64,000 nucleotides of DNA. Origin: Gulosibacter sp. 10 (GTDB lineage: Bacteria; Actinomycetota; Actinomycetes; Actinomycetales; Microbacteriaceae). Both the position numbers and the translations under genes were made by a program. The stretch lies in assembly GCF_900163695.1 (NCBI RefSeq), contig NZ_FUIC01000045.1, positions 55,109 through 119,108 of the forward strand, given 5' to 3'. Under the pieces are notes generated by a model. That model saw only the letters and a program-made list of their open reading frames with translations, was not told the origin of the DNA and made no database searches. Positions 9,090 through 21,340 of the stretch are shown here, piece by piece. Position 1 is the first letter of the stretch; the number at the start of each line of letters is the position of its first letter.

Positions 9090-10402
9090 CGCCCGACCGC
9101 CCCGCTCCGTCTCCGTCGCCGCTCGAGCACGACGAGCGCGCCGAGGAGGCCGGCCGAGAGGACCGCGCCGACGCCCAGTGCGGGCAGCGGCTCCGCCGCC
9201 GCGCTCATGGCGTACCCGGCCCACGCCCCCGCGATCGCGCCGAGCGCGGAGAGGCTGAACGTCCAGCCGATGACCCGCCGGAACTCGCCCCCGTCGAGCT
9301 CGAGCTGCCGGGCGGTGCTGATCGCGAAGGAGACCGCGAGCCAGGCGCCGTTCATCACCGTCAGGCCCGCGAGCGTCCACAGCCGGTCGATTCCGTACTC
9401 CCCGTGCAGCATCGCCGACAGCAGCATGAGCGGATAGCCGGAGCATGCGACCGCGACGAGTCCCCTAAGCCCCGATCGCGCCCGTTCCGGGCGTCGCCGG
9501 AAGGCGTGCCCGACCAGCACCGGCACGACCGTGGCCGCGACGCCCGTGACGAGGAGGACCAGCGACAGGCGCTCGCCCGCCCGCGCCCCGTGCCCCGCGA
9601 TCCACAGCGCCAGGTAGCCGCCGACGATGCCCGTGATGAGCGAGACCCAGCCGCTGATCAACGGCGACAGCGCCCCGTGGGCGCGCAGCGGGCGGAGCAG
9701 TCGCCGGAGCCGGGTACGGGTGCCGATCCGGCTGTCCTCGGCGGCCTCCCGCGATGCCGCCGCTTCCCGCGGCTCCTCGTCCTCATCGAGCGCGTGGTCC
9801 GGGGAGAAGGTCCGCGCGGACGCCCATCGGAGGATCAGCGCGAGCAGGGCGCATGCCGCCGCGGCGGCGAGCACGAGCAGCAGCCCCTCGGCGGTCGCCA
9901 GCGCGCCGAGCGGCCGCCCGAGGATCAGTCCCGCCGCCGAGATGCCCGTGGTCATCAGCACGTTTCCCCGGATCGTGGCGCGCGCGTCGTACCGGGCGAG
10001 GTCGTTGAGGTAGAACTCCTCCGCCAGGTCCGCGAGCAGCGGGAAGATCGAGGTGAGCACCAGATAGGCGATGATCACGGGGACCGCCCATGCGGGCGCG
10101 AGCCAGACGACGAGGAGGGCGGCGAGGGCGAGCAGGAGCGTGCAGGCCTCGCAGACCACGAGCACGGCTCCTGGCGGCCGCCGCTCGACCCCCTTCGACA
10201 CGAGCACCGCCAGCGCGTCCTCGACCTGCGTGAGGGTCTGATACGCCGGCAGCCACGCGACGCCGATCACGCCGAGCGCGATCATCCCGGAGACCGAGCC
10301 CTCGACGATCTGGGCGCCGAGGTACGCGGCGAGCAGGCCGCCAATCATCAGCAGCTGGGCGCGCCGGATCGCGGCCGCGATCCGGCGCTTGTCGATCGTC
10401 AT
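9086..10402 (-). CDS. MFS-like multi-pass membrane protein
   Basis: 438-aa protein with about 12 predicted membrane helices and a long charged cytoplasmic loop around residues 200-240 (Asp/Glu- then Arg-rich). Layout and size fit a diverged MFS fold, but the classical loop 2-3 signature is not obvious. It is the first gene of a two-gene unit and overlaps the next MFS gene by 4 bp. Two adjacent, coupled MFS-type genes could form a pair or be a duplicated exporter; this is inference. No regulator or biosynthetic genes sit beside them. Confidence 0.65.
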   Translation of the reverse strand: MTIDKRRIAAAIRRAQLLMIGGLLAAYLGAQIVEGSVSGMIALGVIGVAWLPAYQTLTQVEDALAVLVSKGVERRPPGAVLVVCEACTLLLALAALLVVWLAPAWAVPVIIAYLVLTSIFPLLADLAEEFYLNDLARYDARATIRGNVLMTTGISAAGLILGRPLGALATAEGLLLVLAAAAACALLALILRWASARTFSPDHALDEDEEPREAAASREAAEDSRIGTRTRLRRLLRPLRAHGALSPLISGWVSLITGIVGGYLALWIAGHGARAGERLSLVLLVTGVAATVVPVLVGHAFRRRPERARSGLRGLVAVACSGYPLMLLSAMLHGEYGIDRLWTLAGLTVMNGAWLAVSFAISTARQLELDGGEFRRVIGWTFSLSALGAIAGAWAGYAMSAAAEPLPALGVGAVLSAGLLGALVVLERRRRRSGAVGR

Positions 10403-10543
10403 CCCGCCAGCTCCCCGTACCGCGTCCCGTCCGCCGCCGGCCTCGGATCGCGGGCCGGGAAGGTCTCCGTCGCCCGGGCCGTCTTCGCGGGCCGACGGCT
10501 TCGGGATGCGCCCGGGGTGCGGTGCTCCCGGGCGCGCCCCGGC

Positions 10544-13057
<2,514 letters not shown>

Positions 13058-13254
13058 TTCTTTCGGCAGACGCGTATCGGCGGATGCGGATGCAACCTGC
13101 CCAGTCTAGCCAGGACCCGATGCGGATGCGGCCCGTCGGCGGCCGCGGGCCGCTCGGCGTGCGCGAGATGACGATCGCGCCCCCGGCGCCGTCCGGGGCG
13201 CCCCCGTTCCGCGGCGATGCCCCGCCCGTCCCGCCGCTCGAGCCGAGAGCCCTT

Positions 13255-14208
13255 TCACATCGGCCAGAGGGCGAGGGCGATCGTGCCGAGGAAGAGCAGT
13301 CCCGAGACCCCGATCACGCACACCCTGGACAGCGGATGGAGCGGCGCCGGCGGTACTCCGAGGCGCGAGACCCGGATCGCGAGCGCGGCCTCGTAGCTCG
13401 CGATCTTCGTCCTCCCCTCGCTGCCGGCCGGCTGCGCCTCGGCCCCGCCCCGCACCCCGTCGTGCAGGGATACGGCCTGGATCGCCTCGCCGACGACGCG
13501 GCGGGGCACCCTGCGCCCCGCGGTGTCGTCGGCGAGGGCCTCGATCAGCAGCTCCACGGAGAGCAGCGCCCGGTTCGCGATCGGGAACCAGGGCAGGGCG
13601 CTCGCCCATGAGGCGAACAGGGTGAGCACGACGGTATGGCGCTGGCTGAGATGGGCCCGTTCATGCTCGATGACGGCCTCGAGCTGCGCGGGATCCAGCC
13701 GCCGCACGAGGCCCTCGGACACGACGGTGGTGCCGTGCAGGGCGTCCGGGATGCAGTACGCGAGCGGGACGTCCTCGGTGATGATCCGGGTGCGGGGCCT
13801 GCCCGGTACCGGGCTGCTGAGCAGCGTGAGCATCTCGCGGTGCCGGCGCCGCGTGCGGGCGGTCTTCACCGTCGTCACGATGAGGTTGAGCAGCAGGTGC
13901 GTGAACAGGAGCGCGGCGCTGATGAGCGAGAAGGCGTGCAGCGCGGTGAAGCCGTCCGGCCAGTCGTTGCCCGGTATCGCCGCGATGAACCGGCCGAGCG
14001 CCCCGAAGGCCCCTCCCCCGAACGGGGCCAGGCCGAACAGGGCGAGGCTCGCGATCATCGCGACCCCGCCGCTCAGCGCGATCGCCTGCCACAGCACGAG
14101 CGCGATCTCGGGCGACCGGAAGGTCCACCGTCTGCGATCGAGCAGGATCGGCACGGGCCACGCGAGTGCGAAGGCGACAGCCGCGAGCATCAGTGCCGAA
14201 ATCGTCAT
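13255..14208 (-). CDS. M56-family membrane metallopeptidase (BlaR1-like)
   Basis: 317-aa membrane protein with four or five hydrophobic helices and a zinc metallopeptidase site HERAH inside VIEHERAHL (about residues 195-203), followed by EALADDTAGRR, which supplies the usual third ligand region. This is the peptidase M56 module of BlaR1/MecR1 without the extracellular penicillin-binding sensor domain. It is 62 bp downstream of a BlaI-type repressor on the same strand. Known BlaR-type peptidases trigger removal of their BlaI partner, so this protein may relieve that repressor. The start ATG at 14208 (MTISALMLAAVAFALAWP) gives a clean first membrane helix. Confidence 0.85.
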   Translation of the reverse strand: MTISALMLAAVAFALAWPVPILLDRRRWTFRSPEIALVLWQAIALSGGVAMIASLALFGLAPFGGGAFGALGRFIAAIPGNDWPDGFTALHAFSLISAALLFTHLLLNLIVTTVKTARTRRRHREMLTLLSSPVPGRPRTRIITEDVPLAYCIPDALHGTTVVSEGLVRRLDPAQLEAVIEHERAHLSQRHTVVLTLFASWASALPWFPIANRALLSVELLIEALADDTAGRRVPRRVVGEAIQAVSLHDGVRGGAEAQPAGSEGRTKIASYEAALAIRVSRLGVPPAPLHPLSRVCVIGVSGLLFLGTIALALWPM

Positions 14209-14270
14209 GACCCAAGTATGTCGCCGGGCAGGTGCCGCCGTCGGCGCGAAGCGCCGCGGACCGGGGACGG

Positions 14271-14636
14271 CTATCCGGCCTGCTCGCGGAGGAGCCGGCG
14301 GAGCGTCTCGGTGTCCGAGCTGCCGACGTTGCTGACGAACATGGCGAGCACGGCCTCGCGTTCGCTCGAGGCCTGCAGGACCTCGTGCATCAGCGAGGCC
14401 ATGTGCTCGGCGCGGGGGCGGCTGGGAGAGTATCGGTAGGGCCGCTTCGAGCCGAGCCGGATGAGCAGATCCTTGCGCTGCAGGCGCTTCAGCACGGTGA
14501 GGATCGTGGTGATGGCCGGGTAGGTGTCCGGCTTCGAGGCGTCGCCGTCGACGAGCGCCTCCCGGATCTCCTGAGCCGAGAGCGATCCGTCCGCGTCCCA
14601 CAGAAGATCCATGATCTTCCGTTCCAGCTCGCCCAT
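14271..14636 (-). CDS. BlaI/MecI/CopY-family transcriptional repressor
   Basis: 121-aa winged-helix repressor beginning MGELERKIMDLLWDADGSLS, with the family region TYPAITTILTVLKRLQRKDLL (recognition helix and wing) and a C-terminal dimerisation helix pair. These proteins bind palindromes with TAC/GTA-type arms as dimers and are inactivated by cleavage of the C-terminal part. Here it is followed by an M56 peptidase and is divergent from cydA. Two 5-6 bp-arm palindromes lie in the shared promoter region. No beta-lactamase or copper gene is adjacent, so a role in controlling its own operon and cytochrome bd is the simplest reading (inference). Confidence 0.88.
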   Translation of the reverse strand: MGELERKIMDLLWDADGSLSAQEIREALVDGDASKPDTYPAITTILTVLKRLQRKDLLIRLGSKRPYRYSPSRPRAEHMASLMHEVLQASSEREAVLAMFVSNVGSSDTETLRRLLREQAG

Positions 14637-14717
14637 GCCACCGTGCCTTTCCCGCGGAGAGCATGCTCGCGTCCGCGATTTCCCTGGTGGGCAGTCTACC
14701 GCCTCCCCATCGGTTAC

Positions 14718-14779
14718 TCTACTGGCGGTAGAACTGAGTTCGCTGTATCGTAGAGCTCTAAATTCTACCGATCGTAGAA
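14718..14779. promoter_or_regulatory. Operator-like palindromes between blaI-type gene and cydA
   Basis: Three palindromes: TCTAC-N5-GTAGA at 14718-14732, TAGAGCTCTA at 14751-14760 and TTCTAC-N5-GTAGAA at 14763-14779. The first and third share arms and the same 5-bp spacer. This is the type of site bound by BlaI-family dimers (known operators have TACTACA/TGTAGTA-like arms). They lie 82 bp upstream of the repressor start and 67 bp upstream of cydA, so one repressor could control both directions. Confidence 0.65.
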
Positions 14780-14845
14780 GTCGATCGATCGCCCTCCGGC
14801 GCGACGGCTTCAGCACGATGCCTCGTACGCGTTGAAGGAGTTCGC

Positions 14846-16432
14846 GTGGAACTCGACCCGCTCGAAATCGCCCGTTGGCAGTTCGGCATCACCACCGTCT
14901 ACCACTTCTGGATGGTGCCGCTGACGCTCGGCCTCGGGCCGATCGTCGTGCTGTTCCAGAGCCTCTACGTGAGGACCGGGCACGCGCGCTACAAGCGCAT
15001 GACGAAGTTCTGGGGCAAGCTCTTCCTCATCAACTTCATCATGGGCGTCGCGACGGGCATCGTCCAGGAGTTCCAGTTCGGCCTCGCCTGGAGCGAGTAC
15101 TCCCGCTTCGTCGGCGACGTCTTCGGGGCGCCGCTCGCGATGGAGGGGCTGCTCGCCTTCTTCACCGAGTCGATCTTCCTCGGGATCTGGATCTTCGGCT
15201 GGGATCGCCTGCCGAAGAAGGTGCACCTCTTCAGCCTCGTCATGGCCGTCGGCGCCTCCGTGCTCTCCGCCTACTTCATCATCGTCGCGAACTCCTGGAT
15301 GCAGCACCCCGTCGGGGTGGAGCTCATCGACGGCCGCCCGGTGATGAACGACATCGTCGCCGTGCTGACGAACAACACCGCGGTATGGGCGTTCACGCAC
15401 GCCGTCTTCGCCTCGCTGCTCGTCGGCGGCGGCTTCGTCGTCGCGATCGCCTACTACCACCTCTGGCAGCGGCGGCGCGACGGCATCGACACGGTCGACG
15501 AGAACGGCAAGGTCGTCGTCGGGGAGGCGCCCGAGATCCCGGGCCGCGACCGCACGGACCACACGGTGTGGCTGCGCTCGCTGCGCATCGGGGCGGTCAT
15601 CGGGATCCTCGCCTTCGGCGGCACCGCGCTCACCGGCGATTTCCTCGGCAAGCTCATGTACGAGCAGCAGCCGCTGAAGATGGCGAGCGCCGAGGCCGCC
15701 TGCCACACGGGCACCGACTTCTCGGTGCTCTCGATCGGCAAGCTCGGCTCGAAGGACTGCGACGACATCGTGCCGATCCTCGAGATACCGGGCATGCTCT
15801 CCTTCCTCGCGAAAGGCGATTTCACGACCGACGTCCCCGGGATCAACGAGCTGCTGCCCGTCTACGAGGAGCTCTACGGCACCCATCTGCCGGAGAGCGA
15901 GCTCTACGGCGAGCGCTCGGGCGAGCCCGTCGACTACCTTCCGCTCATCGAGGTGACCTACTGGGGCTTCCGCGCGATGATCGGCTTCGGCGGGATCAGC
16001 GCCCTCGCCTGCCTCGCCGGGCTGTGGTTCACCCGGAAGGGCACCGCGCATGCCAGCAAGCCGCTGATGCAGGCGGCCATACTCAGCATCGCCGCCCCGT
16101 TCATCGCGAACACGGCCGGGTGGGTGTTCACGGAGATGGGGCGGCAGCCGTTCGTCGTGGTGCCCAATCCGGAGGCGATGGACGGGGTGTTCATGTTCAC
16201 CGCCGCAGCCCTCTCTCCCGGCGTGAGCGCAGGCGAGATGCTCTTCTCGCTGCTGTCGTTCCTGGTCATCTACGGGGTGCTGCTCGTGGTCGAGATCATC
16301 CTGATGTCCCGGTATGTGCGCGGCGGGATCGCCTCGGCGATGCCTGAGTTGGGCCGAGACCCCGACCCGGCGGACCCCGGAGGTCCCGATAGCGCGGACC
16401 GCGACGACGATGTGCTCTCGTTCGCCTATTGA
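14846..16432 (+). CDS. cydA: Cytochrome bd quinol oxidase subunit I
   Basis: 528-aa membrane subunit that carries hemes b558, b595 and d and oxidises quinol, giving high-affinity, NO/peroxide-tolerant respiration. The N-terminus ELDPLEIARWQFGITTVYHF contains the His heme ligand region. The conserved block GRQPF (about residue 431, GRQPW in Escherichia coli) is present. The Q-loop (about 270-340) has Cys286 and Cys305. The same 19-residue spacing is reported for a disulfide in the mycobacterial enzyme, as I recall. GTG start at 14846 after GAAGGAG. First gene of cydA-cydB-cydDC-dedA, downstream of BlaI-type operators. Confidence 0.96.
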   Translation: MELDPLEIARWQFGITTVYHFWMVPLTLGLGPIVVLFQSLYVRTGHARYKRMTKFWGKLFLINFIMGVATGIVQEFQFGLAWSEYSRFVGDVFGAPLAMEGLLAFFTESIFLGIWIFGWDRLPKKVHLFSLVMAVGASVLSAYFIIVANSWMQHPVGVELIDGRPVMNDIVAVLTNNTAVWAFTHAVFASLLVGGGFVVAIAYYHLWQRRRDGIDTVDENGKVVVGEAPEIPGRDRTDHTVWLRSLRIGAVIGILAFGGTALTGDFLGKLMYEQQPLKMASAEAACHTGTDFSVLSIGKLGSKDCDDIVPILEIPGMLSFLAKGDFTTDVPGINELLPVYEELYGTHLPESELYGERSGEPVDYLPLIEVTYWGFRAMIGFGGISALACLAGLWFTRKGTAHASKPLMQAAILSIAAPFIANTAGWVFTEMGRQPFVVVPNPEAMDGVFMFTAAALSPGVSAGEMLFSLLSFLVIYGVLLVVEIILMSRYVRGGIASAMPELGRDPDPADPGGPDSADRDDDVLSFAY

Positions 16433-16457
16433 ATTCGTCTACTGAAACGGAGACCCC

Positions 16458-17510
16458 GTGGAATCGCTGCCGACCGTCTGGTTCGTGTTCATCGCCGTGC
16501 TCTGGTTCGGCTACCTGTTCCTGGAATGCTTCGACATGGGCGTGGGGATGCATCTGTTCGGGATCGCGCGCGATGCGCGCGATCGCCGCGTGCTCATCAA
16601 CACGATCGGCCCGGTCTGGGACGGCAACGAGGTATGGCTCATCACCGCCGGGGCGGCGATCTTCGCGGCGTTCCCGTTCTGGTACGCCTCGCTGGTCTCG
16701 GCGCTCTACCTGCCGATCGTCCTCATGCTGCTCGCGCTCATCGTGCGCGCGGTCGCGATCGAGTGGCGCAGCAAGCTCGCGAGCCCGCGCTGGACGTTCA
16801 TGTGGGATGTCGGGATCGCAACCGGGTCGCTCATCGCCTCCTTCTGCGTGGGCGCGATGCTCGCCGCGACGACGACGGGGCTGCCGCTCAACGAGAACGG
16901 CGACCGCGTGGGCGGGCCGCTCGCCTGGCTGACGCTGCCCGCGGTGGTCGGCGGACTCGCGCTCGTCTGCTTCAGCCTGCTGCACGGCGCCTTCTTCCTC
17001 GCGCTGAAGTCCGAGGGCGCGGTGCGCGAGCGGGCGAACCGCTTCGCGCAGCGCTGGGCGGTTCCGCTCGTGCTGCCGCTCGTGGCCTGGGTGCTCATCG
17101 TGCAGTGGCAGTCGGGCTCTCCCCTCACCTACGCGCTCGTCGCCCTCGCGGTGGTCGCGCTCGCGGCGTCGTGGGCGCGCAGCCGCGCCGGACGCGAGGG
17201 GCAGGCCTTCGCGTACCTGGGAGCATTCCTGCTCGCGGGCACCGCATCCATCTTCGCCGCCGTCCATCCGGTGCTGCTGCCCTCGACGATCGACCCCGCC
17301 TTCGATCTCACGGTGTGGAACGCCGCGAGCGGGACCTACACGCTCACGGTGATGACCTGGGTGACGGCGTTCGGCCTGCCCGGGGTGCTCGCGGCGCAGG
17401 GCTGGAGCTACTGGATCTTCCGGCGCAGGCTCGGGGTCCGGCACATGCCCGAGCCGCACGACGTGGTACCCGCGGTACGGGGCGCGGCGACGGATACGCA
17501 CGACGCATGA
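16458..17510 (+). CDS. cydB: Cytochrome bd quinol oxidase subunit II
   Basis: 350-aa membrane partner of CydA, needed for assembly of the diheme site. It opens MESLPTVWFVFIAVLWFGYLF and continues FDMGVGMHLFGIARD, then GPVWDGNEVWLITAGAAIFAAFP, which are the CydB signatures. About nine membrane helices. It starts 25 bp after cydA. Its stop TGA overlaps the ATG of the next gene (ATGA, 17507-17510), so CydDC translation is coupled to it. Confidence 0.95.
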   Translation: MESLPTVWFVFIAVLWFGYLFLECFDMGVGMHLFGIARDARDRRVLINTIGPVWDGNEVWLITAGAAIFAAFPFWYASLVSALYLPIVLMLLALIVRAVAIEWRSKLASPRWTFMWDVGIATGSLIASFCVGAMLAATTTGLPLNENGDRVGGPLAWLTLPAVVGGLALVCFSLLHGAFFLALKSEGAVRERANRFAQRWAVPLVLPLVAWVLIVQWQSGSPLTYALVALAVVALAASWARSRAGREGQAFAYLGAFLLAGTASIFAAVHPVLLPSTIDPAFDLTVWNAASGTYTLTVMTWVTAFGLPGVLAAQGWSYWIFRRRLGVRHMPEPHDVVPAVRGAATDTHDA

Positions 17511-20500
17511 CCGGCGCTCGTGAACCCGACGCGCGACGGAGGCGAGACGCGGGGAGGGGGCCCGCCGGTGCGTCCGATCGGGCCCGCGCGTCGCGACGGG
17601 CCCGCATGACCGGCGGCGCGCGCTCGCCGGCGGCGCTGCTGGGACGCAGCGGCAGGCGCGCGCTCGTGCTGCTCGCCGTGCTCTCGGCGCTGAAGGCGGT
17701 CGCGCTGATCCTCATCGCCGAGGCGGTGACGGCGGGCATCGTCGCGATCGTGGACGGGACGGCTGCGGACGGCACCGGCGCCTGGCGCGGCGCGGTGATC
17801 CTCGGCCTCGCAGGGGCGGTGCTGCGCGGCGCGCTCGTCTGGGCGACCCGCGTGGTCGCGAGGCGCACGACCAGCGCGAGCAAAGCGGAATTGCGGGGCG
17901 AGCTCGCCAAGCGTCTGATGTCGTCCCGAGACCCCCATGTCGGGGCGATGACCGCGCTCGGCACGAAGAGCCTCGACGAGCTCGACGCCTACTTCACGAC
18001 GTTCCTGCCCGCGCTCGCGAACGCGCTCGTGGTGCCGGTGTCGATCGGCGCGTGGATCCTCGCCGCCGACTGGCTGAGCGCGGCGATCATCGCGGTGACG
18101 ATTCCGCTCGTACCGGTGTTCATGGTCCTCATCGGCCAGCACACGCGCGACGAGGCGGCCCGCGCCTCGAATGCGCTGCTGCGGCTCTCGGAGCATCTCG
18201 TGGAGCTGGCGCGCGGCCTGCCCGTGCTCGTCGGGCTCGGCCGGGTGCGCGAGCAGGACCGCGCGCTGTCGCGGCTGTCGGATGAGCACCGGGTGCGCAC
18301 CATGCGCACGCTTCGCACCGCGTTCATGTCGTCGCTCGCCCTCGAGCTCATCTCGACGGTGTCAGTCGCCGTCGTCGCGGTGTTCATCGGACTGCGGCTC
18401 GTGTACGGCTCGATGGACCTCGGCACCGGGCTGCTGGTGCTGATCCTCGCGGCCGAGTGCTATGCGCCGTTCCGCGAGGCCGGGGCGGCGTATCACGCCT
18501 CCGAGGACGGGGTGAACGCGCTGCGGCGCGTGCGGGCCGTGCTCGAGCGCGCCGGGCAGCGGCCGCTGTTCGCGTCGGCGGATACGTCCGATGACGGGAT
18601 GGGCGGGGCGGGCTCGGGGGCCGCGGCCCCGGCGGACCGGGAGATCTCGGTGCGGGAGCTCGGCGTCGCCTTCCCCGGGCGGGCCCCGCTCTTCGCGGAC
18701 TTCTCCTGCACGATCCCCGCCGGCTCCACGGTGCTGCTCGACGGGCCCAGCGGTTCGGGGAAGTCGACGCTGCTCGACGTGCTCGCCGGGCGCCTGGGCA
18801 GTGGTGCGGAGGACGCCCCCCGGGCCGGCCGGCGATCCGCGGAGCACGATCGTGCCGAAGCCGCGGCATCCGACCGGAGCACGGATCCGCCCCCGCCCGA
18901 GGCGCCGCGGGTCTCGGGACGAGTGCTGGGGGTGGACCCCGGGCTCATCGCGTGGGTGCCGCAGCATCCGCGCACCTTCGCCGAGACGCTCGCGGGCGAG
19001 CTGATCCTGCACGTCGCGGGGGCCGGTCCGACCCCCCGCGAGGCCGAGGGGCTTCGGGAGCGGGCGGTCGGAGTGCTCGCGGAGCTCGGCCTCGGCGATC
19101 CCGAACGATCGCCCGCGACGCTCAGCCCGGGCGAGTTGCGGCGACTCGCGATCGCCCGCGCGCTGCTGCGGGTGGACGAGGGCGCGACCCTGCTGCTGTG
19201 CGACGAGCCCACCGCGCACCTCGACCCGGTGAGCGCGCAGCGCGTCCGAGCCGCGATCGCCGGGCGCAGCGGCTCGGAGCAGCGCCTGACCACGGTCATC
19301 GCATCGCACGACCCCCTCGCGCAGCGTCTGTGCGGGCTCCGCATCTCGGTGCCGAGCGGTGCGGTATCGGACGGCACGGCGGCTTGGGCCGCGACGGCGC
19401 GCAGCACCGCGACGGTCGGGGACGGTGCGGAGGCCGCCGAGCGCGACACGGCCACGGAGCCCCCCGACGCCCCAAGAAGCCGCGCCGGAGCGGACTGGGC
19501 CGAACCCGGCCCGGCTCCGAGCCGCCGAGCCGCCGACGCTCCCCCCGGTCCGGGCGCCGCCCGCGCAGGGCGGGCTTCCGACCCCGCCGACGGCGCCGCC
19601 TCCCGCGGCGCCGCGCTGCAGGAGCTCGGCCGCTTCCTCCGCCCTGCGCGATGGCGCTTCATCCTCGCCGCGCTGCTCGGAACCCTCGCGGTCGGCTTCG
19701 GGATCGCGCAGACCGCGCTGTCCGGCTGGCTCATCGTCAGCGCGGCCGAGCAGCCGCCGATCATGCTGCTGACGGTCGCGATCGTCGGCGTGCGCTTCTT
19801 CGGCATCGGCCGGGCGGCGCTGCGATACGCGGAACGGATCGCCCTTCACGACGCCGTCTTCCGAGGCGCCGGATCGCTGCGGACCCGGCTGTGGGACGAG
19901 ATGGCGACCTCCGGGCTGCGCTTCTCCGGCCTCCGGCGCAGCGATCAGACCTTCGGCCTGTTCATCGGCGACGTGGATCGGATACGCGACGAGGTACCCC
20001 GGGTCCTGCTGCCGCCCGTCGTGGCCGCGGCGACGCTCGCCGGGCTCGGGATCGCCGCCGCCCTGGTGCTGCCGAGCGCGCTGCCGCCGCTGCTCCTCCT
20101 CGCCCTGATCGGTCTGCTGCTCGCGCCGCTGATGGCGCGCTTCGCCGACCGCCGCGCGGCCGAGCGCGAGCACGCCGCGAAGTCTCGCCTCGGCGGCGTG
20201 TTCGCCTCGGCGCTGTCGGCTGCCCCCGAGCTGCACGTGCACGGCGTCTCCGATTCGGTCGTCGCCCGGCTCGACGCCCTCGAGTCCGAGGCCGGACGCT
20301 CGTCGCGGCGCTCGGCATGGGCCGAGGGGCTCGGGCAGGCGCTCGCCGTGCTCGCCTCGGTGGGAGCGGCATGCGCGATCATCGCCACCGCCGCGCCCCT
20401 CGGCGGCGCCGCGCACGGAGACGGCAAGCTCCTCGCGGTCTTCGCGCTCGCGACGCTCGCGCTGGCCGAGCCGCTGCTCGACGCCGTGACCGCGGTGCAG

Positions 20501-21340
20501 CGCTCGGGCTCCCTCGCCTCGGCGCTGTCGCGGGTTGCGGAGGTGCGTGCGCGGCTGCGAGCGGACCCCGCCACGGCCGCCTCCGCCGCACCCGCCCCCG
20601 CCCCCGACGTCGACGCCGAGGATCCCGCTGCCGGGCTCGAGCTCGACGACGTGACGGCGCGCTGGCCGGGGCAGCGCCGGCCGGTGATCGCCGGGCTGAG
20701 CGAGCGGGTCCGTCCCGGCGAGTGGCTGACGGTGACCGGCCCCTCCGGGTCCGGGAAGTCGACGCTGCTCGCGGTGATACTCGGGCATCTGCCTCCGGAG
20801 CGCGGCGAGGTGAGGGCCGGCGGCCTGCCGGTCGAGCCGGACGTGTCCGGGAGGATCGCCTGGTGCCCGCAGGACGCGCACCTCTTCGATTCGACGCTCC
20901 GCGCGAACCTGCTGCTCGCGAGGCCCGCATCGCGCAGGCCCGACGAGGCCGAGATGCGATCCGCGCTCGAGCGCGTCGGGCTCGGTCCGCTGCTCGACGG
21001 GCTCGCGGATGGGCTCGACACTCGGATCGGAGCCTCCGGCGGGCACCTGTCCGGCGGGCAGCGACAGCGCGTCGCCGTCGCGCGCACGCTGCTCACCGGC
21101 GCTCCCGTCGTGCTGCTCGACGAGCCGACCGCGCATCTCGACGAGACGGGGGCCGCGGAATTATCGGAAGATCTCCGCCGCGCGCTGCGGGATGCCGCAG
21201 TCGTCTGCGTGACCCATCGCAGCGGCGACATCCGACCCGGCGACATCCGCCGTGCGCTGCGGGCGGGCACGGATCGGCGGGCTGCGCCGGAGTCGGACTG
21301 GACCGGCGCACAGGAATGCGGGCGTAGGCTGTCGCGATGA
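17507..21340 (+). CDS. cydDC: Fused CydD-CydC ABC exporter (cysteine/glutathione type, cytochrome bd assembly)
   Basis: 1277-aa single polypeptide that joins what are two subunits in proteobacteria. Half 1: membrane domain (about 45-370) and ATPase with Walker [10 protein letters not shown] (413-421) and signature LSPGELRRLAIARALL, instead of LSGGQ. An Arg/Ala/Pro-rich linker follows (about 620-705). Half 2: membrane domain and ATPase with Walker [10 protein letters not shown] (about 1078) and canonical LSGGQRQRVAVARTLL. CydDC exports thiols and is required to mature cytochrome bd. Such fusions are known in actinobacteria. The first nucleotide-binding domain contains a Ser/Asp/Pro-rich insertion between Walker A and Q-loop. 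The start is chosen at 17507 from the ATGA overlap; an alternative ATG is at 17606. Confidence 0.92.
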   Translation: MTGAREPDARRRRDAGRGPAGASDRARASRRARMTGGARSPAALLGRSGRRALVLLAVLSALKAVALILIAEAVTAGIVAIVDGTAADGTGAWRGAVILGLAGAVLRGALVWATRVVARRTTSASKAELRGELAKRLMSSRDPHVGAMTALGTKSLDELDAYFTTFLPALANALVVPVSIGAWILAADWLSAAIIAVTIPLVPVFMVLIGQHTRDEAARASNALLRLSEHLVELARGLPVLVGLGRVREQDRALSRLSDEHRVRTMRTLRTAFMSSLALELISTVSVAVVAVFIGLRLVYGSMDLGTGLLVLILAAECYAPFREAGAAYHASEDGVNALRRVRAVLERAGQRPLFASADTSDDGMGGAGSGAAAPADREISVRELGVAFPGRAPLFADFSCTIPAGSTVLLDGPSGSGKSTLLDVLAGRLGSGAEDAPRAGRRSAEHDRAEAAASDRSTDPPPPEAPRVSGRVLGVDPGLIAWVPQHPRTFAETLAGELILHVAGAGPTPREAEGLRERAVGVLAELGLGDPERSPATLSPGELRRLAIARALLRVDEGATLLLCDEPTAHLDPVSAQRVRAAIAGRSGSEQRLTTVIASHDPLAQRLCGLRISVPSGAVSDGTAAWAATARSTATVGDGAEAAERDTATEPPDAPRSRAGADWAEPGPAPSRRAADAPPGPGAARAGRASDPADGAASRGAALQELGRFLRPARWRFILAALLGTLAVGFGIAQTALSGWLIVSAAEQPPIMLLTVAIVGVRFFGIGRAALRYAERIALHDAVFRGAGSLRTRLWDEMATSGLRFSGLRRSDQTFGLFIGDVDRIRDEVPRVLLPPVVAAATLAGLGIAAALVLPSALPPLLLLALIGLLLAPLMARFADRRAAEREHAAKSRLGGVFASALSAAPELHVHGVSDSVVARLDALESEAGRSSRRSAWAEGLGQALAVLASVGAACAIIATAAPLGGAAHGDGKLLAVFALATLALAEPLLDAVTAVQRSGSLASALSRVAEVRARLRADPATAASAAPAPAPDVDAEDPAAGLELDDVTARWPGQRRPVIAGLSERVRPGEWLTVTGPSGSGKSTLLAVILGHLPPERGEVRAGGLPVEPDVSGRIAWCPQDAHLFDSTLRANLLLARPASRRPDEAEMRSALERVGLGPLLDGLADGLDTRIGASGGHLSGGQRQRVAVARTLLTGAPVVLLDEPTAHLDETGAAELSEDLRRALRDAAVVCVTHRSGDIRPGDIRRALRAGTDRRAAPESDWTGAQECGRRLSR

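Noticed and set aside
16526..17506. 5' extension of the cydDC frame inside cydB
   Set aside because: It reads as Arg/Ala-rich shadow of cydB. The start overlapping the cydB stop is the natural one.
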